This document shows, piece after piece, positions 18,135 to 26,680 of a stretch of DNA of 64,000 nucleotides. The notes beneath the pieces were generated by a model. That model was not told the DNA's origin. It searched no databases and was given only the letters and a program-made list of their open reading frames with translations. Origin of the DNA: Parvibaculum sp. (GTDB taxonomy: Bacteria > Pseudomonadota > Alphaproteobacteria > Parvibaculales > Parvibaculaceae); contig NZ_JAUYUS010000058.1 of the NCBI RefSeq assembly GCF_030694575.1, forward strand, positions 1 through 64,000, written 5' to 3'. The position numbers and the translations under genes were made by a program. Each line of letters starts with the position of its first letter. Position 1 is the first letter of the stretch.

Positions 18135-18880
18135 CCGATCACTCCCGCTTCCTTGAGCTTCGACACGAGCTGTTCAACCGATTCGACCTTGATACCGGCC
18201 TGCCGCTGCGGCGGCTCGCTCACTTTCAGTACTTCGAGGCGCGGCTTCACGTCGACGCCGTAATCGGCCGGCGCCTTCTCGTCGATCGGCTTCTTCTTCG
18301 CCTTCATGATGTTCGGCAGCGAGGCGTAGCGCGGCTCGTTGAGGCGCAGGTCCGTCGTGATGACGGCGGGCATCTTGAGCTTCAGCGTCTGCAGGCCGCC
18401 GTCGATTTCGCGGGTCAGGTTCAGCGTCTCGCCGTCGATCTCGACCTTGGAGGCGAAGGTGCCCTGCGCCCAGCCGAGGAGGGCGGCGAGCATCTGGCCC
18501 GTCTGGTTGCAATCGTCGTCGATCGCCTGCTTGCCCAGAATGATGAGGCCGGGCTGTTCCTGCTCGGCCACCGCCTTCAGGATCTTGGCGACGTTGATCG
18601 GTTCGACGGTTTCGTCCGTCTTCACCAGGATGCCGCGGTCGGCGCCCATGGCGAGCGCGGTGCGGATGGTTTCGGTGGTCTGCTGGACGCCGATCGAAAC
18701 GGCGACGACTTCCGTCACCTTGCCCGCTTCCTTGAGGCGCACCGCTTCTTCAACGGCGATCTCGTCGAACGGGTTCATCGACATTTTGACATTGGCGAGA
18801 TCGACGCCGCTGCCGTCCGATTTCACACGGACTTTCACGTTGTAATCGACCACTCGCTTGATCGGGACGAGGACTTTCAT
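18131..18880 (-). CDS. etfB: Electron transfer flavoprotein beta subunit
   Basis: AMP-binding partner of EtfA. The 249-residue protein starts [17 protein letters not shown] and contains the recognition-loop region with [17 protein letters not shown], the signature segment of beta ETF that docks dehydrogenases. Start 18880 chosen on the conserved N-terminus. First gene of the etfBA pair. Confidence 0.96.
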   Translation of the reverse strand: MKVLVPIKRVVDYNVKVRVKSDGSGVDLANVKMSMNPFDEIAVEEAVRLKEAGKVTEVVAVSIGVQQTTETIRTALAMGADRGILVKTDETVEPINVAKILKAVAEQEQPGLIILGKQAIDDDCNQTGQMLAALLGWAQGTFASKVEIDGETLNLTREIDGGLQTLKLKMPAVITTDLRLNEPRYASLPNIMKAKKKPIDEKAPADYGVDVKPRLEVLKVSEPPQRQAGIKVESVEQLVSKLKEAGVIG

Positions 18881-19221
18881 CGAGGCGGACTCCCTGCGCA
18901 TTGCCTTGGCGGCGCGGACCCGGGGAATGGAAGCCCCCGGCTCGCGGAAACCTTGGCGCCGGTCTTGGTGTAGGTCTGGGGGCGGCTGGCTGCCTTGAAA
19001 ACGGCTGTTTTCCGGGAAAAACCAAGCCAAACGCGCCCGCTGCCACATAGCTGCTGTTGCGGTGCGGGAACCTAGAGGCCCCGTCCGCCCCTGTCAACGA
19101 ATTGGGATTCGAGCAAGTTGAGGATCGGCGCCCTTGTCTCTTTCTTCTTCCACCCTCCCCTTGAGGGAGGGTCAAACGGCTGCAAGCCGTTTGGGGCGGA
19201 GTCGCTGACTCGCCGCTGTCT
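18881..19221. other. Intergenic region upstream of etfB
   Basis: 341 bp without a convincing gene. It holds the etfB leader and promoter region and, at 19149-19197, a second copy of the dispersed repeat, next to a small hairpin (GGCGGAGTC...GACTCGCC) just after the adenosyltransferase stop. Nothing else recognised. Confidence 0.6.
19149..19197. repeat. Intergenic dispersed repeat, copy 2 (single unit)
   Basis: Matches copy 1 over about 48 bp: CCACCCTCCCC, a short spacer, GGGAGGGTCAAACGGCTGC and AAGCCGTTTGGGG. Self-complementary CCCTCCC/GGGAGGG arms. Lies downstream of the adenosyltransferase and upstream of etfB. Confidence 0.75.
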
Positions 19222-19812
19222 CTACCGGCTGCCGCCCGGCACCCACAGCACGTCGCCGGGGCCCTTGCCGTCCTCGCCGCGATTGACGTAGCGCGCCGCC
19301 ACGAACAGGAAGTCCGAAAGCCGGTTCAGATAGCGGAGCGCCGCCTCGCTTACCTTTTCCTCCGGCTCCTCCATCAGCGCCGTCACAAGCCGCTCGGCGC
19401 GGCGGCAGACGGTGCGGGCGAGGTGGAGATGGGCGGCGGCCGCCGTTCCCCCCGGCAGCACGAAGGAACGGAGCGGCTCCAGCACCCCGTTCAATTCGTC
19501 GATTTCCTTTTCCAGCCGGTCGACCTGCGCGTCCAGTATCCGCAAGGGTTCATATCCCAGCTTCTCGCCGCGGTCGGGCGTCGCGAGATCGGCGCCGAGG
19601 TCGAAGAGGTCGTTCTGGATGCGCATCAGCATGGCGTCGAGCCGCGCCATGCCGCCGGTGTGAAGCCGGGCGATGCCGATGACGGAATTGGTCTCGTCCA
19701 CGGTGCCGTAGCTCTCGATGCGGAGCGCATGCTTCGGCACCCGCTCGCCGTTCGCCAGCGCGGTCGTGCCCTTGTCGCCGGTCCGCGTGTAGATCTTGTT
19801 GAGCGTGACCAT
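19222..19812 (-). CDS. Cob(I)yrinic acid a,c-diamide adenosyltransferase (PduO type)
   Basis: Transfers the adenosyl group of ATP to cob(I)alamin, giving adenosylcobalamin. The 196-residue protein shows the PduO-type ATP-binding N-terminus IYTRTGDKGTTALANGERVPK, YGTVDETNS, and the helical motif ARTVCRRAER plus LNRLSDFLFVAARYVN. Two adenosylcobalamin enzymes, NrdJ (0.5 kb) and ethylmalonyl-CoA mutase (38.6 kb), are encoded nearby and would use the product. Confidence 0.94.
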   Translation of the reverse strand: MVTLNKIYTRTGDKGTTALANGERVPKHALRIESYGTVDETNSVIGIARLHTGGMARLDAMLMRIQNDLFDLGADLATPDRGEKLGYEPLRILDAQVDRLEKEIDELNGVLEPLRSFVLPGGTAAAAHLHLARTVCRRAERLVTALMEEPEEKVSEAALRYLNRLSDFLFVAARYVNRGEDGKGPGDVLWVPGGSR

Positions 19813-19835
19813 TCAGTCTCGGCAGTCCTTTCGGG

Positions 19836-20357
19836 TCAGGCCTTCGCGAAGGGCAGCATCCGCTTCAGCACATTGTCGCGCACGATGAAGTGATGGTAGA
19901 GCGCGGCAAGAATGTGAACGGCGACGAGCGCGGTCAGAAGAAATCCGTTCACGCCGTGCAGCACATGGCCGATCTCGTTGATCGTGTCGTTCTGCACGAT
20001 TTTCAGCGGAATCACGCCATAGGCGACCGGCTCGCCCTTCGAGGTCGTCACCATCAGCAGGCCGAAGACCGGTTGCAAGGTCACGGAGGCGTAAAGGCCG
20101 TGATGCGTCGCCTTCGCGGCAATCTCCTGCCAGCGGGGCATCGGCGTGTAGGCCGGCCGGATGCTTGTGCGACGCACGGCAAGCCAGATCACCATGAGCA
20201 CGAGGACCACGAGGCCGGTGCCGAAATGCAACGTCGCCGTCTCGCGGCTCAAGGTGAAACCGCCATAAAGCATGATGAGCACCAGCACGGCGATGGCCCA
20301 GTGCAGGCTTTTCATGCGTGTGGCGAAGCCCGAATTGACGGAAGCGGTCTCTTTCAT
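19836..20357 (-). CDS. Cytochrome b561 family protein
   Basis: A 173-residue four-helix membrane cytochrome of the bacterial b561 type, likely passing electrons between quinols and periplasmic acceptors or superoxide. Predicted heme ligands lie in MKSLHWAIA (helix 1), TLHFGTG, KATHHGLYA and LVAVHILAALYHH. Separated by 23 bp from the adenosyltransferase and likely cotranscribed. Confidence 0.87.
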   Translation of the reverse strand: MKETASVNSGFATRMKSLHWAIAVLVLIMLYGGFTLSRETATLHFGTGLVVLVLMVIWLAVRRTSIRPAYTPMPRWQEIAAKATHHGLYASVTLQPVFGLLMVTTSKGEPVAYGVIPLKIVQNDTINEIGHVLHGVNGFLLTALVAVHILAALYHHFIVRDNVLKRMLPFAKA

Positions 20358-20475
20358 GTGCGTGTCCCTCTATGGGTGTGCATCGTGCGAGAGTCGCCCG
20401 TTGCGCCGTGGGAATCAAGTCGGCCGGATCAAGCTCTCAGGGCATCATTACGGCGACATGACGAGAGGGGAAGCG

Positions 20476-21369
20476 CTATTTCCTCCAGGACCGGCGCCAT
20501 TTGGCCACGGCCTCGCCGATCTCGTGGGGGCTGTCTTCCTGGATGAAATGGCTGCCCTTCACGGTCACTTCCGTCTGGTTCTTCCAGCTTCGGCAGAATT
20601 CGCGCTGCGCGCCCGTCAGGATCGCGCCGGGCTCCGCGTTGACGAAAAGCTTCGGCAGGTCGTTTTCCGACATCCAGCGCGCATAGTCGGCGACGCTTGC
20701 CACCACGTCCGCCGGCTCGCCGCCGAGCGGTATCTGGCGCGGCCATGACAGCGTCGGCCGGCGGTCCTCGCCTTCCTCCGCGAAGGGGCGGCGATAGACC
20801 GCCATCTCCTCGTCCGTCAGCTTGCGGAGGATCGAGCCCGGCAGCACCGCCTCGATGAAGAGGTTCTTCTTCAGGATCATCTCTTCGCCCGCTTCCGAGC
20901 GGAAGCCCTTGAAGATGCCGACGGCCGCCTCGCTCCACTCGCTCCATTCGAGCGGGCGGACGATCCCTTCCATATAGGCGATGCCTTCGGCGGCGCCGCG
21001 GTTGCGGTTCGCCCAGTCGAAACCGAGCGCCGAGCCCCAGTCGTGGATCACCAGCGTCACGTTCTTCTTGATGCCCATCGCCTCGAGGAAGCTTTCGAGG
21101 AAGCGGCGATGCTCGCGGAAGGTGTAGCGCTCGGGGCCCGAGGGTTCGAGCTTGTCGCTGTCGCCCATGCCGATGAGGTCGGGCGCGATGCAGCGGCCCT
21201 GGTCGGCGAGGTGCGGCATCACGTTGCGCCACAGATAGGACGAGGTCGGGTTGCCGTGCAGGAAGACGATGGGATCGCCTTCGCCCATCTCGCTATAGGC
21301 CATGGAGCGGCCCGCGATGGTGATGCTCTTCTTGGGGAGCTCGGCGGCGGAAATCGTCTGCGCTGTCAT
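20476..21369 (-). CDS. dhaA: Haloalkane dehalogenase (LinB/DhaA-like, HLD-II)
   Basis: Alpha/beta hydrolase that replaces a halogen on an alkane with hydroxyl. In the 297-residue protein the full pentad is present: halide-binding N40 ([10 protein letters not shown]) and W111, nucleophile D110 ([11 protein letters not shown]), acid E134 (MEGIVRP) and base H274 ([10 protein letters not shown]). All are at LinB numbering plus 2. The start at 21369 follows a plausible ribosome site. The natural substrate is unknown. A hairpin at 21.5 kb separates it from the gene upstream. Confidence 0.92.
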   Translation of the reverse strand: MTAQTISAAELPKKSITIAGRSMAYSEMGEGDPIVFLHGNPTSSYLWRNVMPHLADQGRCIAPDLIGMGDSDKLEPSGPERYTFREHRRFLESFLEAMGIKKNVTLVIHDWGSALGFDWANRNRGAAEGIAYMEGIVRPLEWSEWSEAAVGIFKGFRSEAGEEMILKKNLFIEAVLPGSILRKLTDEEMAVYRRPFAEEGEDRRPTLSWPRQIPLGGEPADVVASVADYARWMSENDLPKLFVNAEPGAILTGAQREFCRSWKNQTEVTVKGSHFIQEDSPHEIGEAVAKWRRSWRK

Positions 21370-21478
21370 CGTCTGGCCTCCTCTCGTCCTGCCGTCTCCC
21401 GTGAGGAGAAGGCGGGTCCGCATCATAAGGCTCGCGGGGCTACGACCAAGCGAAAAGGCCGAGATGGAAACGACACAT

Positions 21479-21508
21479 TAAAGGGAGCGGTCGCTGGCCG
21501 CTCCCCTT
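21479..21508 (-). terminator. Terminator after the PagL-like gene
   Basis: Hairpin with arms AGGGAGCGG and CCGCTCCCCTT, followed on the minus strand by TTTAATG. It sits 23 bp downstream of the PagL-like stop codon. Confidence 0.6.
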
Positions 21509-21530
21509 GTTCCGGCGGGCGGGTGACGGA

Positions 21531-22076
21531 TCAGAACCGGTAGGCGTAGCGGATGCCGAAATTGGTCAGGCCGTCGTTCTTCTCGCACAGCCGCGCGTTC
21601 GACATGTGGTCGACGCTCAGCATGATGCTGTTCGAGCCGTCGAAATTATAGCCCACCGACACGCTTTCGTGGAAGTTGAAGCGGCAGCCGTAGTTCGCGC
21701 TGTCCGCGGTGCGCCTGTCGGTTTCGCCGTCATGCACGGCGCCGCCCAGCGTGAAGTCGAGAAAGATGTGGTCGGTGAAGTAGATATCCCAGCCGAGGCC
21801 GAGATAGGCGAGGCTGGTGCCGTCGCCGGTGTTGATGTCGGCGCCCAGCACCGGGTTGGGCGAAAAAGCCCAGGAGAGAAAATCGGGCGTGGTGAACCGC
21901 ACTTCCAGATTGATGTCCGGGTTGGCGGTCTCGTAGCGCGAGCCGAACATGCTTGCGTCGTGATCGTAGATGCCGCCCCGGATCTCGGTGATGAAGTTTT
22001 CGGCGGATGCCGGAGATTGCAGGCAGGCGAGCGATGCCGCCGTCGCAGCGGCGAGAGCGAGTTTCTTGAACGTCAC
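21531..22076 (-). CDS. pagL: PagL-like acyloxyacyl hydrolase (lipid A 3-O-deacylase)
   Basis: Outer-membrane beta-barrel expected to remove the 3-O acyl chain of lipid A. The 181-residue precursor has a signal peptide ending SPASA, then alternating strands, and the C-terminal active-site segment with H157-M-S159-N, as in HxSN of PagL, then GIRYAYRF ending in Phe. GTG 22076 is chosen because GAGGGG lies about 10 bp upstream and the signal peptide begins there. An ATG at 22133 would add a basic extension. Confidence 0.83.
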   Translation of the reverse strand: MTFKKLALAAATAASLACLQSPASAENFITEIRGGIYDHDASMFGSRYETANPDINLEVRFTTPDFLSWAFSPNPVLGADINTGDGTSLAYLGLGWDIYFTDHIFLDFTLGGAVHDGETDRRTADSANYGCRFNFHESVSVGYNFDGSNSIMLSVDHMSNARLCEKNDGLTNFGIRYAYRF

Positions 22077-22159
22077 CTTCGGAATTCCCCTCTTGATGAA
22101 CGCCCGCCGTCGCGGTTCGCGGGCGAACATCAACGCGCGGCGTTCCGTCCGGTTCCTCG

Positions 22160-22351
22160 TCAGCGGCTCGTCAGGTAAAGCCCCGCCATGATGACGATGA
22201 TGGCGAGGAACTGCAGTCCCACGCGCCAGCGCATCAGCGTCTGCGAGCGGCTCGCGGAGCCGCCCCGCATCATGTTGAAAAGCCCGAGCACCAACACGAC
22301 AAGGACCGCCGCGAGGGCGATGGGCCCGAGCCAGGCAAAGACGTCAGCCAT
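22160..22351 (-). CDS. Twin transmembrane (HIG1-like) small protein
   Basis: A 63-residue protein with two hydrophobic helices (residues 8-26 and 44-61) around a basic loop SRSQTLMRWRVGLQ, matching the alphaproteobacterial twin-TM/HIG1 group. Homologues in mitochondria act on respiratory supercomplexes, but the bacterial role is unclear. It overlaps the upstream acyl-CoA dehydrogenase by 1 bp, so translation is coupled. Confidence 0.8.
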   Translation of the reverse strand: MADVFAWLGPIALAAVLVVLVLGLFNMMRGGSASRSQTLMRWRVGLQFLAIIVIMAGLYLTSR

Positions 22352-24051
22352 CAGTTTCCCCCTTCAAGCAGGCGGCGGGCGATCACCTGCGCCTGGATTT
22401 CCGCCGCGCCCTCGAAGATGTTGAGGATGCGCGCATCGCACAGCACCCGGCTTACCGGATATTCGAGGGCGAAGCCGTTGCCGCCGTGAATTTGCAGCGC
22501 ATTGTCCGCCGCCGCCCAGGCGACGCGGGCGGCGAGAAGTTTCGCCATGCCCGCTTCGAGGTCGCAGCGCCTGCCGCCGTCCTTTTCGCGCGCGGCGAAA
22601 TAGGTGAGCTGGCGCGCCACCATGATTTCGACGGCCATCATGACGAGCTTGCCGTTGACGCGCGGGAAATCGAAGATCGGCTTCGAAAACTGGATGCGGT
22701 CCTGCGCGTAACGCAGCCCCAGTTCCAGCGCCGACTGCGCCACGCCCACCGCGCGCGCCGCGGTCTGGATGCGCGCGCTTTCGAAAGTCTGCATCAATTG
22801 CTTGAAGCCCTGGCCTTCCTCGCCGCCGAGCAGGTTTTCGGCCTTCACCTCGAAATCGTCGAAGCCGATCTCGAATTCCTTCATGCCGCGATAGCCGAGC
22901 ACCTCGATCTCGCCGCCCGACATGCCTTTGGCCGGGAAGGGTTCGTTATCGTCGCCACGGGGCTTTTCGGCGAGCAGCATCGAGAGGCCCTTGTAGCCGG
23001 GCTCGTCATTGGTGCGGCAGAGCAGCGTCATCACGTCGGCGCGGGCCGCATGCGTGATCCAGGTCTTGTTGCCGTTTATCTTGTAGACGTCGCCGTCGCG
23101 CTTGCCCCTCGTCTTCAGGCTGGCGAGGTCGGAGCCCGTGTTCGGCTCGGTGAACACCGCCGTCGGCAGCACTTCGCCGGACGCGATCTTTGGCAGCCAC
23201 TTGTCCTTCTGTTCCTTCGTGCCGCCGCCAAGGATCAGCTCCGCCGCGATTTCGGAGCGCGTGCCGAGCGAGCCGACGCCGATATAGCCCCGGCTCAGTT
23301 CCTCCGAGACGACGCACATGGATTCCTTGCCGAGGCCGAGCCCGCCGAATTCTTCCGGGATCGTCAGGCCGAAGACGCCGAGTTCCGCCATCTGTTTCAC
23401 GACCGGCATCGGAATGTAGTCGTCCTTCAGGTGCCACTCATGCGCATGCGGGATCACTTCCGCGTCGGCGAAGCGGCGCATCTGGTCGCGGATCGCGTCG
23501 TAGGTTTCCTCGAGGCCGGTATCGCCATAGGTCGAGGCGCCCGCATTGGCCGCGATCAGCTCGGCGAGCCGCGCCCGCGTCGCCCGCGTGTTGCCGGCGA
23601 TCATCAGCTTGCGCACGGCGTCGTTGAACAGAACCTGCCCCTCCTCGTGCGTGACGCCAAGATCGCGCAGGCGCACGATCTCGCCCTGGCTCATCGGAAT
23701 GCCGCCCGCGATCTGCGAGAGATATTCGCCGAAGCCCGCCTGCACGATCAGCGCCTCGAACTCGCCGAAGCGTCCTTCCTCCGTCATCCGCGCCGCATAG
23801 GAGGCGAGCTGGCGCAGCGCCTCCACATAGGTCGCCAGCCAGGCGAAGCCGTGCACCGCGAATTGCTCGCGCTCGATCGCGGCCGCCGAAACCTTGCCGT
23901 CCTTCGCGACCATGGCGAAGACCGCCGCCTTCGCCTTCGCGAGCAGGGTATCGGCCGCCTCGACGGCTTTGGCGGTCAGCGGCAACAGGTCGGCGAGCGG
24001 GATGTCGGCCCCCGCTTTCGAGCCGGAGGGGGCGCTCTGGGCTTGGCTCAT
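22351..24051 (-). CDS. mcd: Acyl-CoA dehydrogenase, probable (2S)-methylsuccinyl-CoA dehydrogenase
   Basis: FAD enzyme of 566 residues, longer than usual acyl-CoA dehydrogenases because of an N-terminal helical extension (about residues 1-150), as in methylsuccinyl-CoA dehydrogenase of the ethylmalonyl-CoA pathway. Core motifs: AVFTEPNTGSDLASL, KTWITHAARADVM, and MSGGEIEVLGYRGMKEFEI, a stretch I recall as characteristic of Mcd. It would form mesaconyl-CoA and pass electrons to ETF (17.2 kb). ccr and ecm in the window support this. A general long-form dehydrogenase is the alternative. Confidence 0.82.
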   Translation of the reverse strand: MSQAQSAPSGSKAGADIPLADLLPLTAKAVEAADTLLAKAKAAVFAMVAKDGKVSAAAIEREQFAVHGFAWLATYVEALRQLASYAARMTEEGRFGEFEALIVQAGFGEYLSQIAGGIPMSQGEIVRLRDLGVTHEEGQVLFNDAVRKLMIAGNTRATRARLAELIAANAGASTYGDTGLEETYDAIRDQMRRFADAEVIPHAHEWHLKDDYIPMPVVKQMAELGVFGLTIPEEFGGLGLGKESMCVVSEELSRGYIGVGSLGTRSEIAAELILGGGTKEQKDKWLPKIASGEVLPTAVFTEPNTGSDLASLKTRGKRDGDVYKINGNKTWITHAARADVMTLLCRTNDEPGYKGLSMLLAEKPRGDDNEPFPAKGMSGGEIEVLGYRGMKEFEIGFDDFEVKAENLLGGEEGQGFKQLMQTFESARIQTAARAVGVAQSALELGLRYAQDRIQFSKPIFDFPRVNGKLVMMAVEIMVARQLTYFAAREKDGGRRCDLEAGMAKLLAARVAWAAADNALQIHGGNGFALEYPVSRVLCDARILNIFEGAAEIQAQVIARRLLEGGN

Positions 24052-24247
24052 GGGATGAACTCACTGGTGTGACGCGCTTGAAAAGGGGCGGAAAGCGCGG
24101 ACGGGACAAGGAAAACCGGAATTTCGCAACAGGCCCGGGGGGAATGGCATGGGCCCGTCAATGTCTATATATCTCGAACCCTCCGCTCCGGCCAGCCGGA
24201 CGGGGCGATTCGGTTTTTCGTGTATCGGGGCCTCACGGGGGGTTTTC

Positions 24248-25720
24248 ATGGACAGCGCCAGAACATCGGTCGGCGACAGCACCAAGGTGGTCGGCCTCGT
24301 GATCGGCGCGCTTCTCATCGCGCTGTCGGCGGTGATGCTCGTGCCGGTGCTGGCCGAGATCGTCGCCAAGAGCGGCGACTGGGAGGCCTTCCTGTCGAGC
24401 GCGGTCGTCACCGGCTTTGTCGGCGGCGCGCTGATGCTGGCGAACCAGACCGAGGACCGCGATCTCGGCCACCGCGCCACTTTCCTCGTCACCACGCTCG
24501 GCTGGCTTTCGGTCAGTGCCTTTTCGGCGCTGCCCTTCGCCTTCTCCCAGGTCGACATGAATTATACGGATGCCTTCTTCGAGGCCATGTCCGGCGTCAC
24601 CACCACCGGCTCCACCGTGATGACCGGGCTCGACGCCACGCCGCCCGGCATTCTCCTCTGGCGCTCGCTCATCCAGTGGATCGGCGGCGTCGGCATCATT
24701 CTGACGGCGGTGGCCATTCTGCCCTTCCTGCGCGTCGGCGGTATGCAGCTTTTCCGCACCGAGAGTTCCGACCGCTCGGAAAAAGTGCTGCCGCGCCCGG
24801 GGCAGATCGCGGTTGCCATCGGCGAGGTCTATCTCCTGCTCACGCTGCTTTGCGCGCTCGCCTATATCCTCGGCGGCATGACCGCCTTCGATGCGCTCAA
24901 CCACGCGATGACGACGATCTCGACCGGCGGCTATTCCACCCACGACGCCTCGTTCGGTTATTTCGACAGCAGCTTCATTCACTGGGCCGCGATCGTGTTC
25001 ATGATCTCGGGCGCGCTGCCGCTCGTCCTTTATGTGCAGACGCTGCGCGGCACCGGCGAAACCTTGTGGCGCGATCCGCAGGTGCGCGCCTTTCTCACGC
25101 TCATCGCCGCCGTGTCGGTAACGATGTCGCTCTGGCTTGCCGCGCGCGGCGACTACGGCTTCTTCGAGGCGTTGCGTCTCGTCACCTTCAACGTGGCCTC
25201 GGTCGTCACCACCACGGGCTTTGCCAGCACCGACTACACGCTCTGGGGGCCCTTCTCTGTCATGGCCTTCTTCATCCTCATCTTTCTGGGCGGCTGCACG
25301 GGCTCGACATCGGGCGGCCTCAAGATGTTCCGGCTGCAGATTCTCGGCCTTCTTTTCAAGAGCCAGGTTCGCCAGACGCTTTATCCGCATGTCGCGCAGA
25401 CCATGCGCTATGCCGACCGCACGGTGAGCCGCGAGATCGTCTTCTCCGTCGCGCTCTTCGTCTTCGTCTTCATGGGATCGATCCTGGTGGGCGCGCTCGC
25501 CATTTCGGCCTTCGGCATCGACATGGTGACGGCGCTTTCGGCTTCCGCGCAGGCCTTCGCCAATGTCGGTCCCGGCCTTGGCCCCATCGTCGGCCCCGCC
25601 GGCAATTTCGCCTCGCTCCCCGACGGCCCCAAACTTATCCTCTCCTTCGCAATGCTCCTCGGCCGCCTCGAACTGCTGACGGTGCTGGTGATGTTCTCGA
25701 AGGATTACTGGGAGAAGTGA
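24248..25720 (+). CDS. trkH: TrkH family potassium uptake protein
   Basis: Inner-membrane K+ channel subunit needing TrkA for control. The 490-residue protein has four pore loops: SGVTTTGST, ISTGGYST, VTTTGFAST and ANVGPGLG, each with the filter Gly, and KMFR after the third. Start 24248 (MDSARTS) follows a G-rich site; upstream Met codons give a non-membrane extension. No trkA is in the window. Confidence 0.93.
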   Translation: MDSARTSVGDSTKVVGLVIGALLIALSAVMLVPVLAEIVAKSGDWEAFLSSAVVTGFVGGALMLANQTEDRDLGHRATFLVTTLGWLSVSAFSALPFAFSQVDMNYTDAFFEAMSGVTTTGSTVMTGLDATPPGILLWRSLIQWIGGVGIILTAVAILPFLRVGGMQLFRTESSDRSEKVLPRPGQIAVAIGEVYLLLTLLCALAYILGGMTAFDALNHAMTTISTGGYSTHDASFGYFDSSFIHWAAIVFMISGALPLVLYVQTLRGTGETLWRDPQVRAFLTLIAAVSVTMSLWLAARGDYGFFEALRLVTFNVASVVTTTGFASTDYTLWGPFSVMAFFILIFLGGCTGSTSGGLKMFRLQILGLLFKSQVRQTLYPHVAQTMRYADRTVSREIVFSVALFVFVFMGSILVGALAISAFGIDMVTALSASAQAFANVGPGLGPIVGPAGNFASLPDGPKLILSFAMLLGRLELLTVLVMFSKDYWEK

Positions 25721-25728
25721 GCGAGGAA

Positions 25729-26217
25729 ATGGAATTTTTCCTGCGCATGGTATCGATCGGTGTCGGTGCCACCGTGGTTCTCGATCTGTGGGTGTTGTTT
25801 GCGACCCGGGTGCTCGGCATCTCCGGGCCCGATTGGGCAATGGTGGGCCGCTGGATCGGGCATTTGCCGCGCGGACGCTTCCGGCATGTCAGCATGGCTG
25901 CGGCGTTGCCGGTTCGCGGCGAGCGTCTCCTCGGCTGGAGCACGCATTATGCGATCGGCATCGCCTTCGCCGGCTTTCTTCTGGCGATCTGGGGCCTCGA
26001 CTGGGCGCGTCAGCCGACATTGCTGCCGGCCCTGATCGTCGGGGTTCTGACGGTTGCAGCGCCGTTCTTCATCCTGCAGCCGGGGATGGGCGCGGGGATC
26101 GCCGCTTCGAAAACGCCGAAACCAAATGCGGCGCGTCTTCGGAGCCTTGTCTCCCACACCGTCTTCGGCATCGGCCTCTACGTTTCGACCTTGCTCGTTG
26201 CGATGGTGCCTTTTTAA
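25729..26217 (+). CDS. DUF2938 family membrane protein
   Basis: A 162-residue protein with four predicted membrane helices, including MEFFLRMVSIGVGATVVLD and ALIVGVLTVAAPFFIL, and GPDWAMVGRWIGHLPRGRF between helices one and two. This fits DUF2938; function is unknown. A GTG at 25717 is also in frame and overlaps the trkH stop; the ATG at 25729 has GAGGA just before it. Confidence 0.72.
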   Translation: MEFFLRMVSIGVGATVVLDLWVLFATRVLGISGPDWAMVGRWIGHLPRGRFRHVSMAAALPVRGERLLGWSTHYAIGIAFAGFLLAIWGLDWARQPTLLPALIVGVLTVAAPFFILQPGMGAGIAASKTPKPNAARLRSLVSHTVFGIGLYVSTLLVAMVPF

Positions 26218-26261
26218 GGAACGGGCAGGCGTTGCCGGTGTGAATAGCAGATTTAGATACG

Positions 26262-26322
26262 ACATAAGCCGTCATGGTCCGCTTTAGGCGGGTCATCCAC
26301 GCCTGCCCCGGCGAAAGCCGGG
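26262..26322. repeat. Dispersed imperfect palindrome element
   Basis: Sequence of the CCGTCATGGTCCG...GGCGGGTCATCCACG...CCCCGGCGAAAGCCGGGTC type, with small self-complementary arms. It resembles extragenic repeats widely seen in alphaproteobacteria. Only one copy was seen here, so the call rests on remembered type rather than repetition in the window. Confidence 0.4.
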
Positions 26323-26413
26323 TCTTTCTTTTCTTCATTTCGCGCCGCTTGACCTGCCGGGCTGCGTCGCCAAGACTCGACGAAGATTTGCCGCCTCAGC
26401 GAAGCGTGCTTCC

Positions 26414-26641
26414 ATGCCGACGACAATTCGCCTCGACGCAGAAACCGAAAGACGCCTCGCCATGCTCGCCGCAAGGACCGGCCGCAGCAAGACCGCGTTG
26501 CTGCGCGAAATCGTCAGACGGGGGATCGAAGACAGTGAAGACTATTGGCTGGCTGCCGACGTGCTGGCGCGTGTCCGCGCCGGGCAGGAGAAGACGCATT
26601 CTGCAGCCGCCGTGCGGAGAGTGCTTCCTCTGACTGACTAA
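26414..26641 (+). CDS. Ribbon-helix-helix antitoxin-like protein, without its toxin
   Basis: A 75-residue RHH protein: MPTTIRLDAETERRLAMLA is the DNA-binding strand and first helix, TGRSKTALLREIVRRGIED the second helix, followed by the RelB/ParD-like tail DYWLAADVLARVR. Such antitoxins normally precede a RelE/ParE toxin gene, but no such ORF follows; a minus-strand protease gene ends 40 bp downstream. It may be a remnant or an orphan regulator. The ribosome site is weak. Confidence 0.72.
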   Translation: MPTTIRLDAETERRLAMLAARTGRSKTALLREIVRRGIEDSEDYWLAADVLARVRAGQEKTHSAAAVRRVLPLTD

Positions 26642-26680
26642 GCGCCAGCCTCGCAAACGAGAGTTGCTAGGGGTTCCTGT

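Noticed and set aside
24233-25840. Minus-strand open frame of 535 codons opposite trkH
   Set aside because: Highly charged, low-complexity antisense product; TrkH motifs on the plus strand are unambiguous.
26396-26656. Minus-strand open frame opposite the RHH antitoxin, considered as a lost toxin
   Set aside because: Its translation shows no RelE/ParE features and is simply the antisense of the antitoxin gene.
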